DNA of 64,000 nucleotides, from the NCBI RefSeq assembly GCF_000799565.1, contig NZ_JUHB01000001.1:3227501-3291500 (forward strand), written 5' to 3'. Below are positions 19,333 through 27,321 of this stretch, in pieces. Source of the DNA: Cellulophaga sp. Hel_I_12. Lineage in GTDB: Bacteria > Bacteroidota > Bacteroidia > Flavobacteriales > Flavobacteriaceae. Position 1 is the stretch's first letter. Each line of letters starts with the position of its first letter. The translations under genes and the position numbers were made by a program. Under the pieces are notes generated by a model that was not told the origin of the DNA, did not search any database, and worked only from the letters and a program-made list of their open reading frames with translations.

Positions 19333-19714
19333 AAAATATAGGTTTACAATTTTGTTTATAAGCTGGATGGTGTTCATTACATTACTCAGCTTATTTACGT
19401 TTAAAGGCGTCGGCAAAATAGCATCCAACCTCCAGATACCACATTTTGATAAAATAGTACACTTTATGTTTTATTTTTTAGCGACTATTTTAGGGAGCTT
19501 TGCCTTAAGGGAACTAAAAACTAAAATAAAGTTAAAAACTGCTTTGATGTACGTGCTTGGATTTTCTATCATTTATGGTACGATTATTGAGCTATTTCAG
19601 TACAGCTTTACGGAGCACAGACAGGGTGATTTTTTTGATATGGCGGCAAATTCATTGGGAGCATTCATGGGTTGGTTAGTCTCAAAACGGTTAATTAAAA
19701 AACGAATTACCTAA
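19325..19714 (+). CDS. VanZ family membrane protein
   Basis: A 129-aa protein with four predicted membrane helices and the VanZ-family features [12 protein letters not shown] and the E-x-x-Q-x-x-x-x-x-R segment [21 protein letters not shown]. VanZ homologues are linked to teicoplanin resistance in Gram-positives, but in Bacteroidota the function is unknown. The GTG start at 19325 overlaps gcvH by eight bases; a later Met near residue 12-14 would cut into the first helix. The protein is short for the family but complete. Confidence 0.85.
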   Translation: MLKKYRFTILFISWMVFITLLSLFTFKGVGKIASNLQIPHFDKIVHFMFYFLATILGSFALRELKTKIKLKTALMYVLGFSIIYGTIIELFQYSFTEHRQGDFFDMAANSLGAFMGWLVSKRLIKKRIT

Positions 19715-19781
19715 AAAATAAAAAAAAATTCTCGTATTTATAAATAAATAATTAAATTAGCTCACATTAAATCTTTGAACT

Positions 19782-20501
19782 ATGGAATTAAAAAAGAATC
19801 CTAAAGCAGATATCTCAAGAAATAGCGGTCTATTTTTTGTTGGAGGTTTGGCTTTGGTAATGTTTCTTACTTGGCAAGCCTTGGAGTACAAAAAATATGA
19901 CGATGTAGTAAACTACGACATTTCTCAAAATATCGATGATTTACTAGATGAAGAAGTTCCAATGACTGAACAAATAAAAACACCGCCGCCACCGCCGCCA
20001 CCACCAGCTCCTGAAATAATTGAAGTTGTGGAAGATGAGGCTGATGTTCCTGAAACAGTTATTAAAGATACAGAATCGAATGAAGATGAAGTAGTTGCTG
20101 AAGTAGCTGATATTGAAGTGGCTGAAGTAGTAGAAGATTTAGACATTCCCTTCTCTGTTATTGAAGATGTGCCTATTTTTCCAGGCTGTGAAAGTGAAAA
20201 AAGTAAAGGAGCTAAAGCGTTAAGAGATTGTTTTCAAGAACAAATGTTCAAGCATATCAGTAAAAACTTTAGATATCCTGAAATTTCTCAAGAAATGGGG
20301 GTACAAGGTAAAGTTTATGTAAACTTTGTAATTCAGAAAGATGGGAGTATTGGTAGCGTTAGAATGCGTGGACCAGATAAAAACCTAGAAGCTGAAGCTG
20401 CTCGTATTATTAGTAAGCTTCCAAAAATGACACCTGGTAAGCAAAGAGGTAGAGCAGTTAGAGTACCATTTAGTATTCCAATTACCTTCAAATTACAGTA
20501 A
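19782..20501 (+). CDS. Energy transducer TonB
   Basis: TonB couples the inner-membrane proton gradient to outer-membrane receptors. The 239-aa protein has one N-terminal membrane segment (about residues 16-34), a proline run of eight near residues 68-75 followed by acidic repeats that span the periplasm, and a C-terminal TonB domain (about 140-239) with YPEISQEMGVQGKVYVNF and the FSIPITFKL end. ExbBD are not nearby. A sequence AATCTTTG at 19770-19777 is a near match to the -7 consensus and ends four bases before the ATG. The downstream neighbour is a second, related tonB. Confidence 0.93.
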   Translation: MELKKNPKADISRNSGLFFVGGLALVMFLTWQALEYKKYDDVVNYDISQNIDDLLDEEVPMTEQIKTPPPPPPPPAPEIIEVVEDEADVPETVIKDTESNEDEVVAEVADIEVAEVVEDLDIPFSVIEDVPIFPGCESEKSKGAKALRDCFQEQMFKHISKNFRYPEISQEMGVQGKVYVNFVIQKDGSIGSVRMRGPDKNLEAEAARIISKLPKMTPGKQRGRAVRVPFSIPITFKLQ

Positions 20502-20523
20502 TCTATTTTTGACACTATAGAAT

Positions 20524-20552
20524 AAACCCGAAGACATTGTCTCGGGTTTTTT
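20524..20552 (+). terminator. Intrinsic terminator after the first tonB
   Basis: AAACCCG (20524-20530) pairs with CGGGTTT (20543-20549), with inner AGAC/GTCT pairing around a 3-nt loop, followed by T-rich sequence. It lies 22 bases after the stop codon. Confidence 0.8.
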
Positions 20553-20630
20553 GTTTAATAGCTTTAAGGGCAGGATAATTTTTATCATTGTTTCCACTAG
20601 CTTTTTTAACCCAAAACTTTTTTTACAACT

Positions 20631-20662
20631 AAAAATCCCGAACCTAGGCTCGGGATTTTTTT
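20631..20662 (+). terminator. Second intrinsic terminator between the two tonB genes
   Basis: AAATCCCGA pairs with TCGGGATTT around a loop containing the palindrome CCTAGG, followed by a run of nine or more T. It is about 80 bases beyond the first terminator and only about 50 bases before the next ATG, so it either ends a short unseen transcript or forms part of the leader of the second tonB. Confidence 0.7.
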
Positions 20663-20714
20663 TTGGTACGTTTCTTGTATTTAACAAAATAGTAACACTT
20701 TAAACATTCCTATT

Positions 20715-21515
20715 ATGAAAAAAAGTACAAAAAGTACTGCAACAGTCCACGGCAATGGGTTGTGCAGCGAAACGCCCCATGTTGTAAGCTCCAAAGGGAG
20801 CAAACAAGACGCAAATTTACGAAAAAACGGATTTGTTCACTTCCAGATCGGTTTAATTTTGGCGATGTTGCTCGTCTATTTTGGTTTAGAGTATGCTTTT
20901 AATAAAAAACAACCAAAGCTGATGACGCAACAAGTAGAAATTCCAGAGCTTGTTGAATTCCCTCCTACAGATTTTGTTATCGAAAAAGAAGAAGTCACTA
21001 AAAAAGTTTTTCAAAAAGCAACTAGTCTTGATGAATTTATAGTGGTTGATGACCCCGTTGAGGTTCCAAATAGTTTAGAATACAAGAACGAACCTACTAA
21101 AAATTCAGCTCCTTTAGATGTTGATGCAATTATTGTAGCGCCAAAGGATGAAGATCCTAACATCGTAATCCCGATCGCAGCTTTAGAAGATGCACCTATT
21201 TTTCCTGGCTGTGAAAATGTTCCGAAAGTGGAACGTCAAACGTGTTTTCAAGCTCAAATGCAGAAGCACATCAAAAAAAACTTCAAATACCCAGAAGCAG
21301 CAATAGCCACTGGAACAAAGGGTAAAGTTTATGTGATGTTTACCATCGGGAAACAAGGGTTTATAGAAGATGTTCAATTAAAAGGACCTGCAGAAATTCT
21401 TGAAAGGGAAGCTGCTCGAATTATTGATAAATTACCACAAATGACCCCGGGAAAGCAACATTTGAAACCCGTAAAAGTGTCGTTTAGTATCCCTATTAAT
21501 TTTCAATTACACTAA
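20715..21515 (+). CDS. Second energy transducer TonB
   Basis: A 266-aa paralogue of the upstream TonB. The membrane segment is at about residues 44-61, preceded by an unusually long cytoplasmic tail of more than 40 residues; the periplasmic linker lacks a long proline run. The C-terminal domain (about 160-266) parallels the first TonB closely, including APIFPGCE, KGKVYVMF and PGKQ, and ends FSIPINFQLH. The paired cysteines in FPGCE and TCFQ are shared by both copies. The N-terminal tail is encoded by DNA that looks richer in G and C than its surroundings (about 20745-20815). A terminator follows. Confidence 0.92.
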   Translation: MKKSTKSTATVHGNGLCSETPHVVSSKGSKQDANLRKNGFVHFQIGLILAMLLVYFGLEYAFNKKQPKLMTQQVEIPELVEFPPTDFVIEKEEVTKKVFQKATSLDEFIVVDDPVEVPNSLEYKNEPTKNSAPLDVDAIIVAPKDEDPNIVIPIAALEDAPIFPGCENVPKVERQTCFQAQMQKHIKKNFKYPEAAIATGTKGKVYVMFTIGKQGFIEDVQLKGPAEILEREAARIIDKLPQMTPGKQHLKPVKVSFSIPINFQLH

Positions 21516-21537
21516 AAAACTTGGTTTTTAAGAATTT

Positions 21538-21572
21538 AACTCGTTAGGCCTTACACCTAACGAGTTTTTTTT
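21538..21572 (+). terminator. Intrinsic terminator after the second tonB
   Basis: An 11-bp perfect stem, AACTCGTTAGG (21538-21548) with CCTAACGAGTT (21556-21566), a 7-nt loop and a run of eight T. Confidence 0.88.
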
Positions 21573-21628
21573 AGGGATACAGATCATTGCTAACACCTTG
21601 TTAAAAATACACAAACCTTTTAATTTCG

Positions 21629-21659
21629 TTGGAGAAATAGCAATCTGGATGTATCTTTG
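21629..21659 (+). promoter_or_regulatory. Full Bacteroidota promoter of the ctaB/oxidase block
   Basis: TTG at 21629-21631 and TATCTTTG at 21652-21659, spaced by 20 bases, match both consensus boxes. The ctaB ATG follows 20 bases after the -7 box. Confidence 0.72.
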
Positions 21660-21679
21660 CACTCCAATAAACGAACCGA

Positions 21680-22579
21680 ATGAAAACGGCAGTTAGTGCA
21701 GCAAAAGAAGCTTCTTTGTCTTTGATTTTTGCTGATTTTAAGGAAATTACCAAAGCAAGACTTTCTATAAGTGTTGTGTTTTCTGCTATTGCTGGTTACC
21801 TACTTGGGGCACCTGAGGTACACTGGTTGCCAATACTTCTCTTAGCTTTTGGTGGTTATTGTATGGTTGGGGCATCCAATGCCTATAATCAAGTGATTGA
21901 AAAAGACTTAGACGCCTTGATGAATAGAACTAAGAATAGACCTATTCCAGCGGGTAGAATGTCTGTTAATCAGGCCTTAGTGATAGCGGTAGTTTTAACC
22001 ATCATCGGATTGGTTTGCTTATATATCCTGAATCCAAAAACAGCCATGTTTGGAGCCATCTCCATATTCTTATATACGAGCGCTTATACCCCTTTAAAAA
22101 CAATGACACCACTTTCTGTTTTTGTCGGGGCCATCCCTGGTGCTATCCCTTTTATGCTGGGCTGGGTAGCAGCTACCAATGATTTCGGTATTGAACCAGG
22201 AACACTTTTTATGATTCAGTTTTTTTGGCAATTTCCTCACTTTTGGGCCTTAGGTTGGATGCTCGATGATGATTATAAAAAAGGTGGCTTTAAAATGTTG
22301 CCCACCGGTAAAAAAGACAAAGGAACTGCACTACAGATTATTATGTATACCATTTGGATGATCCTAATTTCTATAGTGCCTGTATTTGGGTTTACTGGAA
22401 AATTAGAATTATCTATTCCAGCTGCACTAATCGTTTTTATATTAGGGCTTGTGATGTTGTTTTTTGCTTTTAAATTATATGAAAAACGTGATAACCCCGC
22501 TGCAAAAAAATTAATGTTAGCAAGTGTAAGTTATATTACACTCATGCCCCTTGTTTATGTGATTGATAAATTTTTATAA
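21680..22579 (+). CDS. ctaB: Protoheme IX farnesyltransferase (heme O synthase)
   Basis: This UbiA-family membrane prenyltransferase converts heme B to heme O for heme-copper oxidases (also named cyoE). The 299-aa protein has about nine membrane helices. The first Asp-rich loop NAYNQVIEKDLDALMNRTKNR-type motif (about residues 67-92) binds Mg2+-prenyl diphosphate, and the second loop contains LDDDYKKGGFKML (about 195-210). Eight bases separate it from the next gene, a subunit III homologue, so it heads an operon for oxidase subunits and assembly. Confidence 0.95.
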   Translation: MKTAVSAAKEASLSLIFADFKEITKARLSISVVFSAIAGYLLGAPEVHWLPILLLAFGGYCMVGASNAYNQVIEKDLDALMNRTKNRPIPAGRMSVNQALVIAVVLTIIGLVCLYILNPKTAMFGAISIFLYTSAYTPLKTMTPLSVFVGAIPGAIPFMLGWVAATNDFGIEPGTLFMIQFFWQFPHFWALGWMLDDDYKKGGFKMLPTGKKDKGTALQIIMYTIWMILISIVPVFGFTGKLELSIPAALIVFILGLVMLFFAFKLYEKRDNPAAKKLMLASVSYITLMPLVYVIDKFL

Positions 22580-22586
22580 AAAATAA

Positions 22587-23165
22587 ATGGATTTAACAGA
22601 AAGTACATTAGAAGTAAAACAAGGCAGAGCAAAACAAATGATGCTTTGGTTTGGTATAGCAAGTCTATTAATGACCTTTGCAGGCTGGACGAGTGCTTAC
22701 ATAGTGAGTAGTACGAGAGAGGATTGGTTGAAAGATTTTAATTTGCCATCATCATTTTATATCAGTACGGTATTGTTAATTATAAGCAGTTTTACTTATA
22801 TTTTAGCAAAAAAAGCGATGAAAGAAGGTAAATCTTCACGTTGCACTACATTTTTATACAGTACACTTGGCTTGGGTATAGCCTTTATTAGCTTTCAATT
22901 TATTGGTTTTTCAGAAATTGTATCTCAAGGGTATTATTTTACAGGACCCTCCAGCAGTGTTACTACTTCTTATATATTTTTGATAGCTATGGTGCATATT
23001 TTGCATGTAGTCGCCGGATTGATATCATTAATAGTGGTGATTTATAATCAATCTAAAGGGAAATATACCCCTACAAATTTATTGGGATTACAATTAGGAG
23101 CTACTTTTTGGCATTTCTTAGATTTACTTTGGTTATATTTAATTCTGTTTTTTTACTTTTATTAA
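22587..23165 (+). CDS. Heme-copper oxidase subunit III, short form
   Basis: A 192-aa membrane protein with about five predicted helices that matches cytochrome c oxidase subunit III. The helix with MVHILHVVAGLIS and the C-terminal ATFWHFLDLLWLYLILFFY are the conserved family segments. It follows ctaB by seven bases and precedes a second, longer subunit III gene, after a 153-base gap that contains a promoter-like -7 element. Two subunit III genes in tandem are common in flavobacterial oxidase clusters; whether both are in the same enzyme is not known from the sequence. Confidence 0.9.
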   Translation: MDLTESTLEVKQGRAKQMMLWFGIASLLMTFAGWTSAYIVSSTREDWLKDFNLPSSFYISTVLLIISSFTYILAKKAMKEGKSSRCTTFLYSTLGLGIAFISFQFIGFSEIVSQGYYFTGPSSSVTTSYIFLIAMVHILHVVAGLISLIVVIYNQSKGKYTPTNLLGLQLGATFWHFLDLLWLYLILFFYFY

Positions 23166-23259
23166 GGTATAAAAATGGCTTAAAAAGCTTAGCTCATTAG
23201 AAATATTCGGTTTACAATTAAGAAACATTATTTTTTATACATTTTTTAAAAGCAAAAAT

Positions 23260-23288
23260 TTTGTTTAGTTAAAAAAAATGTAAATTTG
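23260..23288 (+). promoter_or_regulatory. Candidate promoter of the second subunit III gene
   Basis: TAAATTTG at 23281-23288 fits the -7 consensus. A TTTG at 23260-23263 lies 17 bases upstream, shorter than the usual 19-21, so only the -7 box is convincing. Confidence 0.42.
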
Positions 23289-23318
23289 TGAAAAATTTAT
23301 TAACGCTATAATATAAGT

Positions 23319-24296
23319 ATGGATACTACGGTTACAACGGGTGAAGAAGAAAATGTATGGGGTGGTGGCAACAGGCCACTTGGAGCGAGTTATGGAAAAT
23401 TGATGATGTGGTTTTTCATTGTTTCTGATGCTTTAACATTTTCGGGTTTTCTTGCAGCTTATGGTTTTACAAGATTTAAGTTTATAGAAACATGGCCTAT
23501 TGCGGATGAAGTATTTACCCACGTACCTTTTGTTCATGGAAATTACCCCATGATTTATGTGGCCTTGATGACCTTTATTTTAATTATGTCATCAGTGACT
23601 ATGGTTTTAGCCGTAGATGCTGGTCACAAGTTGCAAAAAAATAAGGTGATTTGGTATATGTTTTTAACCGTTATCGGTGGGGCTATTTTCGTAGGCTCGC
23701 AAGCTTGGGAATGGGCTACTTTTATCAAGGGAGATTATGGTGCTATCGAAACAAAAGGGGGTAGAATATTACAATTTGTAGATGCCAACACAGGGGATAG
23801 AGTTGCTATAGCAGATTTTGCTAAAATAATTGAAGATGAGCGAGAACAACTCACTAGAAGTGAAGGTTTTTGGTTTATGGATGAAGGGTCTTTACCAACC
23901 TATACCGTAAATGAAGTTGTACAAGGGTTTCAAGCGAGTCCAAACATCCTAGTTCGTACAGAAATGAAAGATGAAAACGGACATAAAACGATACTGTCAC
24001 GAGAAGACTCTTTGCTAAAATTAAATAAAGAAGCAACCATTGTTGTAGAAGGAGCAAATCTTGTTCGCAATGAATATGGTAGTAGATTATTTGCTGATTT
24101 TTTCTTTTTCATTACGGGGTTTCATGGTTTCCACGTTTTCTCGGGAGTTATAATTAATATCATTATATTCTTTAATGTTATTTTAGGCACATACGAAAGA
24201 AGAAAGAGTTATGAAATGGTTGAAAAAGTAGCGCTATACTGGCACTTTGTAGATTTAGTATGGGTATTTGTATTTACATTCTTCTACTTGGTATAA
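23319..24296 (+). CDS. Heme-copper oxidase subunit III, long form with hydrophilic insertion
   Basis: A 325-aa subunit III. Helices cover about residues 25-50, 70-92, 105-128, then 245-275 and 298-325, with the family segments FHGFHVFSGVI and LYWHFVDLVWVFVFTFFYL at the C-terminus. Between helices three and four, about residues 140-245, there is a charged, non-membrane insertion of roughly 100 residues that is absent from the short paralogue upstream. The gene precedes the subunit IV gene by 20 bases. Homology is clear; the role of the insertion is unknown. Confidence 0.92.
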   Translation: MDTTVTTGEEENVWGGGNRPLGASYGKLMMWFFIVSDALTFSGFLAAYGFTRFKFIETWPIADEVFTHVPFVHGNYPMIYVALMTFILIMSSVTMVLAVDAGHKLQKNKVIWYMFLTVIGGAIFVGSQAWEWATFIKGDYGAIETKGGRILQFVDANTGDRVAIADFAKIIEDEREQLTRSEGFWFMDEGSLPTYTVNEVVQGFQASPNILVRTEMKDENGHKTILSREDSLLKLNKEATIVVEGANLVRNEYGSRLFADFFFFITGFHGFHVFSGVIINIIIFFNVILGTYERRKSYEMVEKVALYWHFVDLVWVFVFTFFYLV

Positions 24297-24316
24297 TAGA
24301 TTAAAAAATAGATAAA

Positions 24317-24700
24317 ATGGCACACGATCATAAATTAGAAATTTTTAGAGGTTTAGTTAAATTTAAGTCCAATGTTAGTAAAATATGGGGAGTACTTATA
24401 TTTTTAACCCTGGTGACTACTGTAGAAGTAGTATTGGGGATTATAAAACCTGCATATTTAGTTCAATCATCCTTTTTAGGAATGCATTTACTAAACTGGA
24501 TTTTTATTATTTTAACCCTAGTAAAAGCCTATTATATAGCCTGGGACTTTATGCACTTAAGAGATGAACGTAGTGCATTAAGAAGAACTATTGTTTGGAC
24601 GCCTATATTCTTAGTGTCTTATTTAATATTCATTTTGCTTTTTGAAGCAGACTACATTCACGAAGTGTATTCTAACGGTTTTGTAAAGTGGAATTTTTAA
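24317..24700 (+). CDS. Cytochrome c oxidase subunit IV family protein
   Basis: A 127-aa protein with three predicted membrane helices (about residues 24-45, 54-74, 93-113), matching the prokaryotic subunit IV (COX4_pro/CyoD-like) family. The motif YYIAWDFMHLRDERSALRR between helices two and three is typical. It lies directly after the long subunit III gene and ends at a strong terminator, so subunits III and IV are likely co-transcribed. Subunits I and II are outside the window. Confidence 0.88.
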   Translation: MAHDHKLEIFRGLVKFKSNVSKIWGVLIFLTLVTTVEVVLGIIKPAYLVQSSFLGMHLLNWIFIILTLVKAYYIAWDFMHLRDERSALRRTIVWTPIFLVSYLIFILLFEADYIHEVYSNGFVKWNF

Positions 24701-24730
24701 ATTAAAAGAACTATAATTAAGAGTTAAAAG

Positions 24731-24757
24731 AGACGGTTTTACGACCGTCTTTTTTTA
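24731..24757 (+). terminator. Intrinsic terminator after subunit IV
   Basis: AGACGGT (24731-24737) pairs with ACCGTCT (24744-24750) around a 6-nt loop, followed by a run of eight T. Confidence 0.85.
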
Positions 24758-24905
24758 TTTTTGTACTTTAAATTTAGATGTTTAAAATTTTTCGTTTTCA
24801 TCTCATTGTTATATTTAAGTTTTAAAGCAACACAGGGCTTTACTTATGTCGAATATGAGCTTTGAAACAGATAAAAAATTAGAGCGCTAAATAATAGATT
24901 AGCTT

Positions 24906-25538
24906 ATGAAAAAGACATTTGTTTTAGTTGTTTTATTTGTGTTTCCAATAGTAGTTTATTTGTTTTTTGCTTCCGGAGTAAATAATTTTGGAAAACTTCC
25001 AGTGCTTACTGAAAATATCCAAGACGTTAGTGCGTATAACGCACAGGTAACTTTTGAAGATAAAATAACAATACTTGGTTTTTTGGGAGCTGATGTAGAT
25101 CTAAAAAAGGGAAACGCCTTCAACTTAAATCAAAAAGTTTATAAGCGTTTTTATGAATTTAAGGATTTTCAGTTCATCATGATCGTACCCAAAGGAACTG
25201 AAAGTAAAGTGGAGGAATTGCAAAAAGAACTGAATGAATTAGCTGATGTAAGTAAATGGAAATTTATCTTTATTGAACCTTCCGAGATTGTTTCGGTATT
25301 TTCTAGCTTAAAAACCAATTTAGAGTTAGACGCTAGCTACAGTACCCCCTATGTTTTTATTATTGATAAAGATAAATCTTTAAGAGGGAGGGATAAAGAA
25401 GAAGATAACGCTATTTTATATGGTTTTGATGCAACTTCAGTAGCAGAAATAAACAATAAAATGATCGATGATGTTAAAATTATTTTGGCAGAATATCGCC
25501 TTGCACTAAAGAAAAATAATGCGAATCGCGATATTTAA
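24906..25538 (+). CDS. Conserved membrane-anchored protein, probable cysteine-less Sco/thioredoxin-like fold
   Basis: I do not recognise a named family with certainty. The 210-aa protein has an N-terminal membrane anchor (residues 4-25) and an extracytoplasmic domain whose order of strands and helices, and the C-terminal part with FIIDKDKSLRGRDKEEDN, resembles Sco and other thioredoxin-fold proteins. It contains no cysteine, so it could not bind copper or do thiol chemistry as Sco does. It lies between the oxidase subunit genes and a normal Sco gene, so a role in oxidase assembly is plausible but inferred from position only. Confidence 0.6.
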   Translation: MKKTFVLVVLFVFPIVVYLFFASGVNNFGKLPVLTENIQDVSAYNAQVTFEDKITILGFLGADVDLKKGNAFNLNQKVYKRFYEFKDFQFIMIVPKGTESKVEELQKELNELADVSKWKFIFIEPSEIVSVFSSLKTNLELDASYSTPYVFIIDKDKSLRGRDKEEDNAILYGFDATSVAEINNKMIDDVKIILAEYRLALKKNNANRDI

Positions 25539-25604
25539 GAACCTCAAAACTAGTTGATGTTAAACGAAAATAGCGCTGAGCATTAAGAGCTTTAAAAATA
25601 TTAC

Positions 25605-26330
25605 ATGAAAAATAATTACACCTACGTTTGGGTTTCTGCCATCATTTTAATTTTTGGGATTATTTTTATTCCAAAAATTATTACTAGGCTCAAAACAGGC
25701 AGCGTAGTCGAAGCAGATCGTTTAAATCGAGCGAATAACAGCGGTGATTTGGCCTATATAGTTTTGAATGGTGAAAAAAGAAAAGTTCCTAATTTCGCTT
25801 TTACGAACCAAGATAGCTTGCTGATCACTAATGACGATTTTAAAAACAAAGTATATTTAGTGGAATTTTTCTTTACGACTTGCCCTACTATATGTCCTAT
25901 CATGAATGAGAACTTAGTAGAAATTCAAAATCAATTTAAGGACTTTGATAATTTAGGAGTAGCCTCTTTTACTATTAATCCGGAGTACGATACCCCTTCG
26001 GTTTTAAAGCAATATGCAGAAAAATATGGGATCACCAATATGAATTGGCATCTGATGACAGGAGATACCAAAGCTATATACGATTTAGCCAATAGTGGGT
26101 TCAATATTTTTGCAAAACAGATGCCTGATGCACCAGGTGGATTTGAACATGCAGGAATGTTCGCTTTGGTCGATAAACAGGGATTCTTACGATCTCGTGT
26201 TGATGATTTTGGAAATCCAATTATATACTACCGAGGCACCATAGCTGAAAGGGAGGGCGAAAATGACCATGGCGAAAAGGAACAAATAGGTATTTTAAAA
26301 GAGGATATTAAAAAATTATTGGAAGAATAG
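25605..26330 (+). CDS. SCO1/SenC family copper chaperone
   Basis: Sco proteins deliver copper to the CuA site of subunit II of cytochrome oxidase and act as thiol reductants. The 241-aa protein has a membrane anchor (about residues 8-26) and the copper motif TTCPTICP with C93 and C97 spaced CxxxC. The third copper ligand His is likely the one in GGFEHAGMF near residue 182. The gene is followed after two bases by the DUF420 gene, forming an assembly-factor operon. Confidence 0.94.
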   Translation: MKNNYTYVWVSAIILIFGIIFIPKIITRLKTGSVVEADRLNRANNSGDLAYIVLNGEKRKVPNFAFTNQDSLLITNDDFKNKVYLVEFFFTTCPTICPIMNENLVEIQNQFKDFDNLGVASFTINPEYDTPSVLKQYAEKYGITNMNWHLMTGDTKAIYDLANSGFNIFAKQMPDAPGGFEHAGMFALVDKQGFLRSRVDDFGNPIIYYRGTIAEREGENDHGEKEQIGILKEDIKKLLEE

Positions 26331-26332
26331 TC

Positions 26333-26869
26333 ATGGACGCACTAGAAAAAAGAGAAAAAGAATTTAATAAACTGATAACCATAGTTTCTATTATCGTTCC
26401 AGTAGTTGTGGCGATTTTATTTACGGTAAAATTACCGAATGTAAATTCATTAAGCTTTTTGCCCCCAATTTATGCAAGTATTAACGGCATAACTGCTGTT
26501 TTACTGGTTTTGGCAGTTTTCGCTATTAAAAATGGAAATCGAAAAGTACATCAAAACTTAATGACGACCTGTATTGGCTTATCATTAGTATTTTTAATCA
26601 TGTACATAGGGTACCATATGACTTCAGACTCTACGAAATTCGGTGGTGAGGGCCTCATAAAATACCTTTATTATTTTATTCTAATCACACATATCATTCT
26701 TTCTATAGTGATTATCCCTTTAGTGCTTAGAACCTATGCCAAGGCCTATTTAAAAAAATTTGAGGAACATAGAAAATTAGCGAAAATAACATTTCCTATT
26801 TGGTTGTATGTGGCTATAACAGGTGTGATTGTATATATCATGATATCTCCTTATTACGTTCACGCTTAA
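26333..26869 (+). CDS. DUF420 membrane protein (CtaM/YozB-like oxidase assembly factor)
   Basis: A 178-aa protein with five predicted membrane helices. The family hallmark histidines occur in KVHQNLM, GYHM and ITHIIL, and the C-terminal stretch ITFPIWLYVAITGVIVY is conserved. DUF420 proteins (CtaM or YozB in Firmicutes) are needed for maturation of aa3-type heme-copper oxidase, which fits the neighbouring Sco and oxidase subunits. The start ATG is two bases after the Sco stop. Confidence 0.87.
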   Translation: MDALEKREKEFNKLITIVSIIVPVVVAILFTVKLPNVNSLSFLPPIYASINGITAVLLVLAVFAIKNGNRKVHQNLMTTCIGLSLVFLIMYIGYHMTSDSTKFGGEGLIKYLYYFILITHIILSIVIIPLVLRTYAKAYLKKFEEHRKLAKITFPIWLYVAITGVIVYIMISPYYVHA

Positions 26870-26881
26870 ATCTAGTATGCC

Positions 26882-27100
26882 ATGAAGTTAAAAATTATTG
26901 TTTTACTCTTTGTAATCTTGTTCATCCCGACGCTAACAGAAGCGCAGTGTGCCATGTGCCGTGCTGTTTTAGAAAGCGAAGAAGGGCAAAGTACGGCAGA
27001 AGGTATTAATGATGGTATTGTATACTTAATGGCTATTCCATACATCTTAGTTGGAGCATTATTTTATTTTGTGTATCGTAAAATGAGGCATCAAGCCTAA
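26882..27100 (+). CDS. Small secreted/membrane protein with CxxC motif
   Basis: A 72-aa protein with a signal peptide (residues 1-21, ending TEAQ), an immediately following CAMC motif and one C-terminal membrane helix (about 47-65) ending in a basic tail. The cysteine pair placed just after the signal cleavage site would sit in the periplasm and could bind a metal or take part in thiol exchange. It is the last gene of the Sco-DUF420 operon (12-base gap) and small proteins of this type are common beside DUF420 in flavobacteria. Function is not established. Confidence 0.8.
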   Translation: MKLKIIVLLFVILFIPTLTEAQCAMCRAVLESEEGQSTAEGINDGIVYLMAIPYILVGALFYFVYRKMRHQA

Positions 27101-27321
27101 TTTTTTCAATCAACTACGAATCTCTAGCCTTCCATGAAACATAGGTTTACGCTACTGTTTCCTTCACTTCAGTCTGAGGTTAGCCCAATCTTTTAGGCTG
27201 TTTATAGCTCAAATTATTTTTTTAACATTTATTTAAGTCTATTGCTGTAACAGAATCTACTTTTCTATAGTCTCTTGTATAATGACTGGTTTAGAATCTT
27301 TTATCCAACTAAAGAAACAGC

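Noticed and set aside
19925..20146. Serine/threonine-rich minus-strand frame opposite tonB
   Set aside because: It is the mirror of the acidic and proline codons of the TonB linker; low complexity makes an open antisense frame expected.
24847..24891. 14-codon open frame MSNMSFETDKKLER after the subunit IV gene
   Set aside because: Too short to support, no family match, no promoter or conserved neighbour evidence.
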